Shown: positions 22,163-36,800, counted from the first letter of the stretch. The stretch is 64,000 nucleotides of DNA from Rhodococcus antarcticus (GCF_026153295.1 NZ_CP110615.1:1426001-1490000), one strand, 5' to 3'. Numbers and translations: made by a program. The notes: generated from the letters alone by a model not told the origin.

Positions 22163-23285
22163 GCGAGGCAGCACTGGTGCTCGAGGACGGCCGGATCTTC
22201 CGCGGCGAGGCCTTCGGCGCCACCGGCACCACCCTGGGCGAGGCCGTGTTCTGCACCGGGATGACCGGGTACCAGGAGACGCTGACCGACCCCAGCTACC
22301 ACCGCCAGATCGTCGTGGCCACGGCCCCGCAGATCGGCAACACGGGGTGGAACGACGAGGATGACGAGAGCGCCCGCATCTGGGTCGCCGGGTACGCCGT
22401 GCGCGACCCCTCGCGCCGCTCCTCGAGCTGGCGGGCCACCGGGACGCTGGACGACGAGCTGGTGGCCCAGGGGGTCGTCGGCATCGCCGGCATCGACACC
22501 CGCGCGGTGGTGCGGCACCTGCGCGAGCGGGGGTCCATGCGGGCGGGGATCTTCTCCGGGGACGGGCTGGCGCCGGCCGACGAGCTGGTGCGGCGGGTCC
22601 TGGACCAGCCGAGCATGCTCGGCGCGGACCTCGCCGGTGAGGTGAGCACGGCGTCGTCCTACGTCGTGGAGCCCGACGGGGGGCAGGCGCGGTTCACCGT
22701 CGCGGCACTGGACCTCGGCATCAAGAGCAACACCCCGAGGATGTTGGCCGCCCGCGGCGTGCGGGTGCACGTCCTGCCGGCCTCGGCGTCGGTGGAGGAC
22801 GTGCTGGCGGTGTCCCCGGACGGCTTCTTCCTCTCCAACGGCCCCGGCGACCCCGCGACCGCCGACGCCCAGGTCGCGCTGACCCGGGCGGTGCTCGAGG
22901 CGCGGGTGCCCACCTTCGGGATCTGCTTCGGCAACCAGCTGCTGGCCCGCGCCCTGGGCCGTGGCACGTACAAGATGCGCTACGGCCACCGTGGGATGAA
23001 CATCCCCGTCGTCGAGCACGCGACGGGACGGGTGGCCATCACCGCCCAGAACCACGGCTTCGCGGTGGAGGGCGAGGCGGGCGAGGAGTTCGACACCCCC
23101 TACGGCCGCGCGGTGGTCAGCCACACCTGTCCCAACGACGGCACCGTCGAGGGCGTCGCCCTGCTCGACGGCTCCGCCTTCTCCGTGCAGTACCACCCCG
23201 AGGCCGCCGCCGGCCCGCACGACGCCGCGGACCTCTTCGACCGGTTCACCGCCAGCATGCAGACCAGCAAGGACGGACACGCCTG

Positions 23286-23286
<1 letters not shown>
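22159..23286 (+). CDS. carA: carbamoyl phosphate synthase small subunit (glutaminase)
   Basis: The 375-residue subunit hydrolyses glutamine and passes ammonia to CarB. The class I amidotransferase triad is visible as the Cys of FGICFGNQ and the His and Glu of YHPEA. The N-terminal CarA domain carries [20 protein letters not shown] 22159 overlaps the PH-like gene by 4 bp; carB starts in a TGATG junction. Confidence 0.97.
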
Positions 23287-26629
<3,343 letters not shown>

Positions 26630-26630
<1 letters not shown>

Positions 26631-27487
26631 TGCCGGGGGCGGTGGTGCCGGGGGCGGTGGTGCCGTTCGGGGAACGGCTGACCGACGCCGTGGCGGCCCG
26701 TGGACGGCTCTGCGTCGGGATCGACCCCCACCCCGGGCTCCTCGAGAGCTGGGGTCTCACCGACGACGCCACGGGGCTGGAACGCTTCGCGATGACGTGC
26801 GTCGAGGCGCTGGCGGGGGAGGTGGCCGTGCTCAAGCCGCAGGTCGCGTTCTTCGAGGCGCACGGGTCGGCGGGGCTCGCGGTGCTGGAGCGGACCACCG
26901 CGGCCGCGCAGCAGGCCGGGGCGCTCGTGCTGGCCGACGCCAAGCGGGGTGACATCGGCTCCACGATGGCCGCGTACGCCCGCGCGTGGCTGGCCGACGG
27001 GGCGCCCCTGGCGGCAGACGCCGTGACGCTGTCCCCGTACCTGGGGGTCGGTGCCCTGCACCCTGCGCTGGAGCTGGCCACGAGCACCGGGCGAGGGGTC
27101 TTCGTGCTCGCGCTGACCTCGAACCCGGAGGGTGCGCTGGTGCAGCGAGCGGTGGGACCCGACGGCCGTGCCGTCGCGCAGGCGGTGGTGGACGAGCTCG
27201 GTGTCCGCAACGCGGGGGCCGTGCCGCTGGGATCCGCCGGGATCGTCGTGGGGGCCACCGTGGGCGCACACGGGTTGGACCTCGCCGCGCTCAACGGCCC
27301 GGTGCTGGCCCCCGGGCTCGGGGCGCAGGGAGCGAGTGCGGTGGACCTGGCGCGGGTGTTCTCCGGTGTCGGCCACCTGGTGCTGCCGACCACCTCGCGG
27401 GACGTGCTGCGGCACGGGCCGGACGTGGCCGCGCTCCGGGCTGCTGCGCTGGCCGTGCGCGACGAGGTGGCCGTCGCGCTCGGGTGA
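26630..27487 (+). CDS. pyrF: orotidine 5'-phosphate decarboxylase (type 2)
   Basis: The 285-residue enzyme makes UMP. The type 2 signature [12 protein letters not shown] holds the catalytic Lys/Asp network; [11 protein letters not shown] and the phosphate-binding end APGLGAQG follow. ATG 26630 is in a TGATG junction with carB. The first codons after ATG are a 15-bp tandem duplication encoding PGAVV twice. It is the last gene of the pyr operon; pyrD is not in the window. Confidence 0.96.
26633..26662 (+). repeat. 15-bp tandem duplication immediately after the pyrF start codon
   Basis: CCGGGGGCGGTGGTG is present twice in tandem and encodes [10 protein letters not shown], an N-terminal extension outside the conserved barrel. 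Confidence 0.9.
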
Positions 27488-27581
27488 GCCCCGGCCCGCG
27501 GGCGCGACGTCGTCCACGGCCGGCCGGCGGTGCGTGCCGCTCGATACACCAGGGGTCGGCGCCTCGCGGCCACGGGGCGGG

Positions 27582-27611
27582 TTGGGCCAGGTAGAGCGCC
27601 CTGGGTACGGT
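27582..27611 (+). promoter_or_regulatory. mihF promoter
   Basis: TTGGGC at 27582-27587 and TACGGT at 27606-27611 are separated by 18 bases, the best -35/-10 pair in the window. Transcription would start near 27618. The preceding stretch from 27488 shows no ORF. Confidence 0.6.
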
Positions 27612-27618
27612 CGTCGAT

Positions 27619-27638
27619 GCTGCTGGCGAACCAGCGGC
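27619..27638 (+). promoter_or_regulatory. stem-loop at the predicted 5' end of mihF mRNA
   Basis: GCTGCTGG (27619-27626) pairs with CCAGCGGC (27631-27638), eight base pairs including one G-U, around a CGAA tetraloop. It falls at or within one base of the predicted transcription start, so the mRNA would begin with a hairpin. Confidence 0.5.
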
Positions 27639-27690
27639 TGCACCACCAGACGACGATCCTCACGATGGATCCACACACAACGGAGGAACC

Positions 27691-28008
27691 GTGGCGCTTC
27701 CCCAGCTGACCGCTGAGCAGCGGGCCGCTGCCCTGGAGAAGGCGGGCATCGCGCGCAAGGCCAGGGCCGAGCTCAAGGAGCGGCTCAAGCGGGGCGGCAC
27801 CGACCTCAAGCAGGTCCTCGCCGACTCCGAGAACGACGAGATCCTCGGCAAGATGAAGGTGTCCGCACTGCTCGAGGCCCTGCCGAAGGTGGGCAAGGTC
27901 AAGGCGCAGGAGATCATGACCGAGCTGGAGATCGCCCCCACCCGCCGTCTGCGCGGACTGGGCGACCGGCAGCGCAAGGCGCTGCTCACGCGCTTCGACC
28001 AGGCCTGA
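27691..28008 (+). CDS. mihF: actinobacterial integration host factor mIHF
   Basis: This 105-residue nucleoid protein has a long N-terminal helix ([17 protein letters not shown]) and the H2TH-like core with [18 protein letters not shown], then [14 protein letters not shown]. mIHF binds and bends DNA and is unrelated to proteobacterial IHF. GTG 27691 has GGAGG 5 bases upstream. It heads a cluster with gmk, rpoZ, coaBC and metK, as in mycobacteria. Confidence 0.96.
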   Translation: MALPQLTAEQRAAALEKAGIARKARAELKERLKRGGTDLKQVLADSENDEILGKMKVSALLEALPKVGKVKAQEIMTELEIAPTRRLRGLGDRQRKALLTRFDQA

Positions 28009-28013
28009 GGGAC

Positions 28014-28580
28014 GTGACGACGAGGGGTCGGCTGGTCGTCCTGGCCGGCCCCTCGGCCGTCGGCAAGTCCACCGTGGTGGCCCGCCTGCGCACCGAGCTG
28101 CCGCAGCTGCACTTCAGCGTCTCCGCGACCACCCGTGCACCCCGCCCCGGCGAGGTGGACGGACGGGACTACCACTTCGTCAGCCCCGCGGAGTTCGACC
28201 GGATGATCAGCTCCGGCGAGCTGCTCGAGTGGGCCGACATCCACGGTGGGCTGCACCGCTCCGGCACCCCGGCCGTCCCGGTGCGCGACGCTCTCGACTC
28301 CGGACGACCCGTGCTCGTGGAGGTCGACCTGGCCGGTGCGCGGGCCGTGCGGGCCAGCGAGCCGGGCTGCACGCTGGTGTTCCTGGCCCCGCCCAGCTGG
28401 GACGTCCTGGTGGCGCGGCTGACCGGTCGGGGCACCGAGCCGGGGGAGGTGGTGGCCCGTCGGCTGGAGACCGCCCGCGAGGAGCTCGACGCCGCGGGGG
28501 AGTTCGACGTCACCGTCGTCAACCACGACGTCACCGAGGCCACCCAGGACTTGGTACGCTTGCTCGTTGGCCCGTCCTGA
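28014..28580 (+). CDS. gmk: guanylate kinase
   Basis: The 188-residue enzyme phosphorylates GMP to GDP. The P-loop is [11 protein letters not shown] at about residues 9-19, and the GMP-binding segment contains [14 protein letters not shown] and DYHFVS. GTG 28014 lies 5 bases after the mihF stop; no other start precedes the P-loop. Confidence 0.96.
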   Translation: MTTRGRLVVLAGPSAVGKSTVVARLRTELPQLHFSVSATTRAPRPGEVDGRDYHFVSPAEFDRMISSGELLEWADIHGGLHRSGTPAVPVRDALDSGRPVLVEVDLAGARAVRASEPGCTLVFLAPPSWDVLVARLTGRGTEPGEVVARRLETAREELDAAGEFDVTVVNHDVTEATQDLVRLLVGPS

Positions 28581-30223
<1,643 letters not shown>

Positions 30224-30235
30224 GGTTTCTCCCGG

Positions 30236-30250
30236 CCCCGGGCACCGGGG
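30236..30250 (+). promoter_or_regulatory. hairpin between coaBC and metK
   Basis: CCCCGG (30236-30241) and CCGGGG (30245-30250) form a perfect 6-bp stem with a 3-base loop. TAGGGT at 30221-30226, overlapping the coaBC stop, could be a metK -10, putting this stem near the 5' end of its mRNA. It could equally be a weak coaBC terminator. No SAM riboswitch is visible in the 57-bp gap. Confidence 0.35.
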
Positions 30251-30280
30251 CAGGTCCACCAGATCAGAGAGGGAGCACCT

Positions 30281-31492
30281 GTGAGCCAGTCCGGTCGTCG
30301 CCTGTTCACCAGCGAGTCGGTCACGGAGGGCCACCCCGACAAGATCTGTGACGCGATCAGCGACTCGATCCTCGACGCGATGCTCACCGAGGACCCGCGC
30401 AGCCGGGTCGCGGTGGAGACGATGGTGACCACGGGTCAGGTGCACGTGGCCGGCGAGGTCACGACCAAGTCCTACGTGCCCATCGCGGACATCGTGCGCC
30501 AGCGCATCCTCGACATCGGCTACGACTCCTCCACCAAGGGCTTCGACGGCGAGTCCTGCGGCGTGAGCATCTCCATCGGCCAGCAGAGCCCGGACATCGC
30601 GCAGGGCGTGGACACCGCGCACGAGTCGCGCACCGGTCTCTCCGACGACGAGATCGACCGCCAGGGCGCGGGCGACCAGGGCCTGATGTTCGGCTACGCC
30701 TGCACCGACACCCCCGAGCTGATGCCGCTGCCGATCGCGATGGCCCACCGGCTCTCCCGTCGTCTCACCGAGGTCCGCAAGAACGGCCAGCTCCCCTACC
30801 TGCGCCCGGACGGCAAGACCCAGGTCACCATCGAGTACGCCGGTGACCAGGCCGTGCGGCTGGACACCGTCGTGCTCTCCACCCAGCACGCCGCGGACAT
30901 CAGCCTCGACGGACTGCTCACCCCGGACATCAAGGCCCACGTGGTCGACGCCGTGCTGGCGGACCTCGAGATCCCGGGTCTGGACATCTCCGACGTGCGG
31001 CTGCTCGTCAACCCCACGGGCAAGTTCGTGCTCGGCGGCCCGATGGGTGACGCCGGCCTGACCGGACGCAAGATCATCGTCGACACCTACGGCGGCATGG
31101 CCCGCCACGGTGGCGGCGCGTTCTCCGGCAAGGACCCGTCGAAGGTGGACCGCTCCGCGGCCTACGCCATGCGGTGGGTGGCCAAGAACGTCGTGGCCGC
31201 CGGGCTCGCCGAGCGGGTCGAGGTGCAGGTGGCCTACGCCATCGGCAAGGCCGCACCCGTGGGCCTGTTCGTGGAGACCTTCGGCACCGAGACCACGGAC
31301 CCGTCCAAGATCCAGTCCGCGATCAGCGAGGTGTTCGACCTGCGGCCGGCCGCGATCATCCGGGACCTCGACCTGCTGCGGCCGATCTACACCCCCACCG
31401 CCGCGTACGGCCACTTCGGCCGCACCGACGTGGACCTGCCCTGGGAGCACACCGACCGCGCCGACGCGCTGCGCTCCCTCGCCGGGGCCTGA
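30281..31492 (+). CDS. metK: S-adenosylmethionine synthetase
   Basis: This 403-residue tetrameric enzyme makes SAM from methionine and [16 protein letters not shown] holds the first active-site residues, then [12 protein letters not shown] and the P-loop [19 protein letters not shown] 30281 is preceded by GAGAGGGAG. It ends the mihF-gmk-rpoZ-coaBC cluster. Confidence 0.98.
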   Translation: MSQSGRRLFTSESVTEGHPDKICDAISDSILDAMLTEDPRSRVAVETMVTTGQVHVAGEVTTKSYVPIADIVRQRILDIGYDSSTKGFDGESCGVSISIGQQSPDIAQGVDTAHESRTGLSDDEIDRQGAGDQGLMFGYACTDTPELMPLPIAMAHRLSRRLTEVRKNGQLPYLRPDGKTQVTIEYAGDQAVRLDTVVLSTQHAADISLDGLLTPDIKAHVVDAVLADLEIPGLDISDVRLLVNPTGKFVLGGPMGDAGLTGRKIIVDTYGGMARHGGGAFSGKDPSKVDRSAAYAMRWVAKNVVAAGLAERVEVQVAYAIGKAAPVGLFVETFGTETTDPSKIQSAISEVFDLRPAAIIRDLDLLRPIYTPTAAYGHFGRTDVDLPWEHTDRADALRSLAGA

Positions 31493-31507
31493 CGGGGCAG
31501 GTCCACC

Positions 31508-33160
31508 TCAGGGGAGCTGAGTCGGGCCGGCCACCACGGCGTCGCTGGAGTCGTAGGCGGTGGCCAGGCCGGTGACCGGGGTGTCCCCGGCTCCCCGCCC
31601 CGGTGCCACGCACACCCCGTGACCGGCGCGCACCACGCAGCGAACGGGCACCGGCGAGCCGGACACCTCGAGGCGGGTGGCGCGGGGGTCCACCGCCAGG
31701 ACCACGGTGCTGGACCCGTCGACCACCGTCGCCGAGCCGGGCAGCGGGACCGGGTCGAGGCTGCGCGCGGACGGGGGGTCGGCCACGGGTGCAACCAGCA
31801 CGGTGGTCCGCCCGGGGGGCTCGTCGGCGCCGGTGCACAACAGCACCGCCCCCGGCGCGCCCACCACCTCCAGGGTCCGTGCAGGGTCGTCGAGCCGGAG
31901 CGCGGTCGCGGTCCGCCAGGCGTCCGGCTCGGGCACGTCCGGGTGCTCGGCCAGGCAGCGTGCGAGCAACGGGTCCCCCGGCCCGGGCAGGTCAGGTGCG
32001 GGCAGCGCCGTGTCGCTGCGGCGCACCGCGGTGAAACCGGGGTCGGGCAGCGGGCCGTCGTAGGTGTCGACCCCGTCCCTGGTGACCGTGAGGCGGAGGT
32101 TGGCGGCCGTGGCGCCGACGCGGTACGGGACGACGACGATCGCCGCGTTGGTGCTGGCGATGCTCACCCCGGAGCCGTCGCGCCCCGACCGGACCTCGAT
32201 CGCGGCGCGGTCGGGGTTGCGCACCGCGAACAGGTCCGGGCCGGCGGCGAGCAGCTCCACGCCGCCGGCGTCGACGCCCCGGGTGGCCGACACCCAGACC
32301 CGGGCCGGACCGGTGACGCACACGAACGCGCCGTTGACGGTGGAGACGAGACCGGCCGTGTCCACCTCGGTGCGGCGGGCCGACCACGTGGACACCGGGG
32401 GGAACAGCGAGCCGGCCCCGGTGTCGACCACGGCTGCTGCGCAGCGGGCCAGGTGCTGGTCGAGCACCAGGTCACCGCTGTCGGTGAAGCCGGCCCGCGA
32501 GGCGACCTGGCGGTCCGCGGCCGACAGGGCCAGCGCGGCCTGTCCGAGCGCGGCCGCGACGGAGGACCGCAGCGGCGTGGACCGGTCGCCGGGCCCGGGT
32601 CCGCGGGTGCGGTCGATGCTGCCCGTCGCGGCCGCCACCGCGACCAGCAGGGCCGCGACACCGACCAGGGCGCCGAGCCGGAGCTGTCGCGGCGCGCGCA
32701 CCCGGGGCGGCGGTGGGACGGGCCCGTCGAGCAGTCCGGCCGGCAAGGGCTCGGGCGCCGGCACCACGGGCAACCGGGCGGCCCCCGCGACGCGGTGCTG
32801 CCGGGCCACGGCGGTGCGGCTGCGACCGAGGACCCGTGCTGCCCGCGCCACGTCCAGCCCGCCCAGCAGGCACAGCACGGCGACGTCCCGCTCCGGTGCG
32901 CCCAGCTCGTCCAGGCCCCTCGCCTCGGCACCGACCGCCACCACCACCGGGCTGGGCGGCGCGGTGACCCGGGCGAGGACGGCCAGCAGCCAGCCCTCCG
33001 GGTCCGAGCGCGACACCCGCCGCGGGTTCCGCGTCGCGACGGCGAGCACGGCCAGCACCGCGGCCCGGGCCTGCCGGTCGTGCGGGGTCAGGGCCCGGGC
33101 CAGCGTCCACAGCCGCGTGCCGTGGGTGGACACCTGCGTGCCTGCTGCCTGCCGCTGCAC
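31508..33160 (-). CDS. sigma-like HTH, single-pass membrane protein with large extracytoplasmic domain (paralog 1)
   Basis: I do not recognise a named family. The 550-residue protein has three parts. Residues 1-126 look like a worn ECF sigma factor: a helical stretch with DPEGWLLAVLARV, then a region-4-like HTH ([27 protein letters not shown], split across residues 88-113). A Pro-rich linker and one membrane segment follow at about 162-180. Residues 181-550 would lie outside and contain six cysteines that recur in the paralog at 35322-36800. Shared motifs include DLVLDQHLARC and AVDPRA. GTG 33160 has GAGGAGG at good spacing. It is divergent from priA. Confidence 0.75.
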   Translation of the reverse strand: MQRQAAGTQVSTHGTRLWTLARALTPHDRQARAAVLAVLAVATRNPRRVSRSDPEGWLLAVLARVTAPPSPVVVAVGAEARGLDELGAPERDVAVLCLLGGLDVARAARVLGRSRTAVARQHRVAGAARLPVVPAPEPLPAGLLDGPVPPPPRVRAPRQLRLGALVGVAALLVAVAAATGSIDRTRGPGPGDRSTPLRSSVAAALGQAALALSAADRQVASRAGFTDSGDLVLDQHLARCAAAVVDTGAGSLFPPVSTWSARRTEVDTAGLVSTVNGAFVCVTGPARVWVSATRGVDAGGVELLAAGPDLFAVRNPDRAAIEVRSGRDGSGVSIASTNAAIVVVPYRVGATAANLRLTVTRDGVDTYDGPLPDPGFTAVRRSDTALPAPDLPGPGDPLLARCLAEHPDVPEPDAWRTATALRLDDPARTLEVVGAPGAVLLCTGADEPPGRTTVLVAPVADPPSARSLDPVPLPGSATVVDGSSTVVLAVDPRATRLEVSGSPVPVRCVVRAGHGVCVAPGRGAGDTPVTGLATAYDSSDAVVAGPTQLP

Positions 33161-33264
33161 CGTGGCCCTCCTCGCTCCCGCCCCCAGCGTGCCGCACCGA
33201 CGGTCCCGGCACGAGGTCCGTGCGCACCGACCGCACCCCGGTCGGTCCCGTCGGTGTGCAGGGG

Positions 33265-33270
33265 TACAAC
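33265..33270 (+). promoter_or_regulatory. -10 element, probable leaderless transcript of priA
   Basis: TACAAC ends 7 bases before the first of three consecutive GTG codons at 33278. No Shine-Dalgarno lies between. Confidence 0.4.
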
Positions 33271-33277
33271 TTCACCC

Positions 33278-35272
33278 GTGGTGGTGCAGCGGGTGCGGGC
33301 GTCGGTGGACCCGGTCGCGAGGGTCGCGCTGCTCGTGCCGCTGGCCCACCTGGACCGCGAGTTCGACTACCAGGTCGCCCAGGAGCAGTCGGACGATGCC
33401 CAGCCCGGGGTGCGCGTGCGGGTGCGCTTCGCCGGGCGCCTGGTCGACGGGTTCGTCCTCGAGCGCGCCGCCACCTCGGGGCACGCCGGCAGCCTCGGAT
33501 GGCTGGACAGGGTCGTCTCGTCGGAGCCCGTGCTCACCCCGGAGGTCGCCGCGCTGGCCCGGGCCGTGGCCGCGCGCACCGCGGGGGTGCGCGCCGACGT
33601 CCTGCGCCTGGCCGTCCCGCCACGGCACGCCCGGGTGGAGGCCGAGGTCCCGCCCAAGCCGACCGCACCCCCGCCGCCCCCGGAGGACCTGCCCCGCTGG
33701 GCGCCGTACCCGCAGGCCGACGGCTTCCTGGCCGCGCTCCGCGAGGGACGTGCACCGCGGGCCGCCTGGCAGGCCCTCCCGGGGGAGGACTGGCCCGCCC
33801 GGCTCGCCGAGGCCGCCGCGGTCACCGTGGCCGGTGGGCGCAGCGCGGTCCTCGTGGTGCCCGACCAGCGCGACGTCGACCGGGTCCACGCGGCGTGCGC
33901 GCGGATCCTCGGCGAGGGCTCCGTCGTGGCGCTGGCCGCGGGCCTGGGGCCCGCCGTCCGCTACCGACGGTGGCTGGCTGCCCTGCGCGGCCAGGCCAGG
34001 GTGGTCGTGGGACCGCGCGCCGCCGCGTTCGCGCCGGTGACCGACGTCGGCCTCGTCGCGGTGTGGGACGACGGCGACGACAACCACGCCGAGCCCCGAG
34101 CGCCCTACCCGCACTCCCGCGAGGTGGCGGTGCTGCGCGCGCACGCCGCGGGGGCCGGGCTGCTGGTCGCCGGGCACGCCCGCACCGCGGAGGTACAGGC
34201 CCTGGTGGAGTCCGGGTACGCGCGCGACCTCCTCGCGCCCCGGGCCGTGGTCCGTGAGAGGGCACCGCGCACCACGGCCCTGGCCGACACCGACGAGCAG
34301 CTCGCCCGCGATCCCGCCGCCCGGGCCGCGCGCATCCCGGCCATCGCCTTCGCCGCCGCCCGGGCCGCCCTGGCCGTCGGCGCCCCGGTGCTCGTGCAGG
34401 TGCCCCGGCGCGGGTACGTGCCCGCGCTGTCCTGCGCCCGCTGCCGGGAGCCCGCCCGCTGCCGGCGCTGCCACGGACCGCTCGCCCTGCCGGCCGCGGC
34501 CGGGCCGGACGGTGCCGGTGCCCCGGTGTGCCGCTGGTGCGGGGTCACCGACACCGCCCACCGCTGCACGGCCTGCGGCGGCCGCGGGCTGCGGGCCACC
34601 GTGGTGGGCGCGCGGCGCACGGCCGAGGAGCTGGGCCGGGCCTTCGCGGGGGTGCCCGTGCGCACCTCCGGGGCGGAGGAGGTGCTGGCCACCGTGCCGG
34701 CGAGCGCGGCGCTGGTGGTCGCCACCCCCGGGGCCGAGCCGGTGGCCGAGGGCGGCTACGGCGCGGCCCTGCTGCTCGACGGCTGGGCGCTGCTGGGTCG
34801 TGCGGACCTGCGGGCGGGGGAGGAGGCGCTGCGCCGGTGGATGGCCGCCGCGGCCCTGGTGCGCGGGGCCGAGGCCGGGGGACAGCTCGTGGTGGTGGCG
34901 GAGTCCGAGCTGGCCACCGTGCAGGCCCTGGTCCGCTGGGACCCGGTGGGCCACGCCGCGGCCGAGCTCGCCTCCCGCGCCGAGGTCGGCTTCCCGCCGG
35001 CCGTCGCGATGGCGGCGCTGGACGGGGTGCCGGCCGCGCTCGAGGCGCTGGTGGCCTCGGCCGAGCTGCCCGCGGGCACCGAGGTGCTCGGTCCGGTCGA
35101 CTCCACCGACGCCCCGCACGGCGCGCAGGGCTGGGAGCGGCTGCTGCTGCGGGCGCCGCGGGCGCAGGGCCGGGCGCTGGCCGGGGCGCTGGCGGCCGCG
35201 CAGGGCGTGCGCAGCGCCCACAAGGAGGCCGACACGGTCCGCGTCCAGGTGGACCCGCACCGCATCGGCTGA
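33278..35272 (+). CDS. priA: primosomal protein N' PriA, probably without helicase activity
   Basis: The 664-residue protein has the PriA N-terminal DNA-binding domain (ARVALLVPLAHLDREFDYQV) and the eight-cysteine zinc-binding region (CARCREPARCRRC, then CRWC and CTAC). The position expected for Walker A holds PGEDWPARLAEAA with no GKT, and the helicase motifs are degraded. This loss is known in actinobacterial PriA, which probably acts in replisome reloading without unwinding. Three consecutive GTGs (33278, 33281, 33284) could start it. It is flanked by the two paralogous sigma-like membrane proteins. Confidence 0.9.
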   Translation: MVVQRVRASVDPVARVALLVPLAHLDREFDYQVAQEQSDDAQPGVRVRVRFAGRLVDGFVLERAATSGHAGSLGWLDRVVSSEPVLTPEVAALARAVAARTAGVRADVLRLAVPPRHARVEAEVPPKPTAPPPPPEDLPRWAPYPQADGFLAALREGRAPRAAWQALPGEDWPARLAEAAAVTVAGGRSAVLVVPDQRDVDRVHAACARILGEGSVVALAAGLGPAVRYRRWLAALRGQARVVVGPRAAAFAPVTDVGLVAVWDDGDDNHAEPRAPYPHSREVAVLRAHAAGAGLLVAGHARTAEVQALVESGYARDLLAPRAVVRERAPRTTALADTDEQLARDPAARAARIPAIAFAAARAALAVGAPVLVQVPRRGYVPALSCARCREPARCRRCHGPLALPAAAGPDGAGAPVCRWCGVTDTAHRCTACGGRGLRATVVGARRTAEELGRAFAGVPVRTSGAEEVLATVPASAALVVATPGAEPVAEGGYGAALLLDGWALLGRADLRAGEEALRRWMAAAALVRGAEAGGQLVVVAESELATVQALVRWDPVGHAAAELASRAEVGFPPAVAMAALDGVPAALEALVASAELPAGTEVLGPVDSTDAPHGAQGWERLLLRAPRAQGRALAGALAAAQGVRSAHKEADTVRVQVDPHRIG

Positions 35273-35321
35273 GCTCGCCTCGCCTGCGGCGGCCGCGGGG
35301 ACGGGCAGCGTTGCACCGCGC

Positions 35322-36800
35322 TCAGGGCAGCGGGAGCACGGCCGGCCCGGCCACGACCTCGCCGTCCGCGGAGCACGCGGTGACGGTCGCGGGGGACACC
35401 GTGCTCGTGGGCGCCGAGCAGACGCCCACCCCCGAGGCGGCGACGCACGAGACGCCCTGCTGGGTGCTGCTGTCGACCTGCAGGGAGACGGCCCGCGGAT
35501 CGACTGCGAGCACGGTGTAGGAGTGCGGGTCGCCGGCCACCGCCCCCACCTGGGTGACGGGCTCCAGCGCCCCGGCCGGCGCGGGGTCGGCCACCGGGAA
35601 GGACGCGAACACGACCTGCCCGCCCCGTTCGGTGCACACCCCCGCCATCCCGGGCGCGCGCGCGGCGACCACCGTCGTCCCGTCGTCCAGGACCGTGTTC
35701 GCCGCCACCGACCAGGCAGAGGGCGCGGGGGTGAGGCTGCCGAACGGCGAGGCCAGGCAGCGGCCCAGCAGCGCTCCGGCCACCGACGTCCGGTCGGGCG
35801 GGGCGAGCTGCGCATCGACGAGCTCCACGTAGGTGCTGCCAGGGTCGGGCACCGGGCCGTCGAAGCGCGTCCCGTCGGTCCCGGCCACGGTCACGTCCAG
35901 GCCGAACGGGGCGGTGAACACGTCGAACAGGCCCACCAGCTGCACGGCTGCGGAGCTCGGCAGCGTGCCTCCCGTCGTCTGCGGTCGCTGCGGGGTGAAC
36001 GTGACCGTGGCGCCGAGCGGGTTGAGCACCACGAGCTGCCCCGGCCCCGCCCGGACCAGCTGCACGGCCCCGGCGCGGACCCCGGTGGTGCCCGAGACGA
36101 AGACCGTCGTCGGGGTGGTGGAGCAGGCGAAGGCATCGTCGACCACGGTCGTCACCCCCGTGGCCCCCGCCTGGGTCCGGCCCACCCGCCAGGAGGCGAC
36201 CGGCGGGTAGTCCGCCGTGCGGAGGGTGCCCCGGACGGCCTCGACGCAGCGGGCGAGGTGCTGGTCGGTGACGAGGTCTCCGGTGGCGGGGAACCCGACG
36301 CGTGCTGCGAGGTCGTCGTCGGCCCTCCTGGCGGCCTCGGCGGCAGCCATCGAGGCCTGCGCGACCGTGTCGGGCACCACCGTCGTCGGGGCCCTGGCCG
36401 AGGGGGTCGACGAGGGTCGGGCCACCCACACCAGCCCCAGCACGACGGCCACGGCGAGCACCCCTGCTCCCACCCGCAGGCCACGGCGACGGCGCAGGGT
36501 GGGGGCGGCGGTGTCGGTCTCGGCCAGCACCCGGGCCCTGATCTCTGCTCGTCGCCGGTCGGAGAGCACGACAGGCTCGGGGCGGGCGTCCAGCCGGGTG
36601 ATCACCCCCGGTGCCCGGGTGGGGGTTCTGCGGGCGAGCCGCCGAGCGGTGCCGGCCAGCCACGGTCCGTCCGCGTCGGTGCCCGCCGCCCGGAAGGTGC
36701 CGACGACGACGTCGGTGACCTGCCCCTCGTCGGGGACCACCGCCGCCACCTCGCGCCACACCGCCGCGACGTGGTGCTCGACCAGCTCCTCGGCGTCCAC
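35322..36800 (-). CDS. sigma region 2-like, single-pass membrane protein with large extracytoplasmic domain (paralog 2)
   Basis: The 492-residue protein is homologous to the product of 31508-33160 over its extracytoplasmic half: DLVTDQHLARC, PPVASW, VSGTTGVRAG, AVDPRA and six matching cysteines. Its head differs. Residues 4-60 resemble ECF sigma region 2 (VWREVAAVVPDEG, then GPWLAGTARRLARR) and no region-4 HTH is visible before the membrane segment at about 108-127. GTG 36800 is supported by GGGGAGG upstream. It converges on priA and is divergent from def. Function unknown; a membrane-tethered regulator is a guess. Confidence 0.75.
   Translation of the reverse strand: MDAEELVEHHVAAVWREVAAVVPDEGQVTDVVVGTFRAAGTDADGPWLAGTARRLARRTPTRAPGVITRLDARPEPVVLSDRRRAEIRARVLAETDTAAPTLRRRRGLRVGAGVLAVAVVLGLVWVARPSSTPSARAPTTVVPDTVAQASMAAAEAARRADDDLAARVGFPATGDLVTDQHLARCVEAVRGTLRTADYPPVASWRVGRTQAGATGVTTVVDDAFACSTTPTTVFVSGTTGVRAGAVQLVRAGPGQLVVLNPLGATVTFTPQRPQTTGGTLPSSAAVQLVGLFDVFTAPFGLDVTVAGTDGTRFDGPVPDPGSTYVELVDAQLAPPDRTSVAGALLGRCLASPFGSLTPAPSAWSVAANTVLDDGTTVVAARAPGMAGVCTERGGQVVFASFPVADPAPAGALEPVTQVGAVAGDPHSYTVLAVDPRAVSLQVDSSTQQGVSCVAASGVGVCSAPTSTVSPATVTACSADGEVVAGPAVLPLP

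Noticed and set aside
30224-30280. Possible SAM riboswitch before metK
   Set aside because: The gap is only 57 bases with a single 6-bp hairpin, too small for any known SAM riboswitch.
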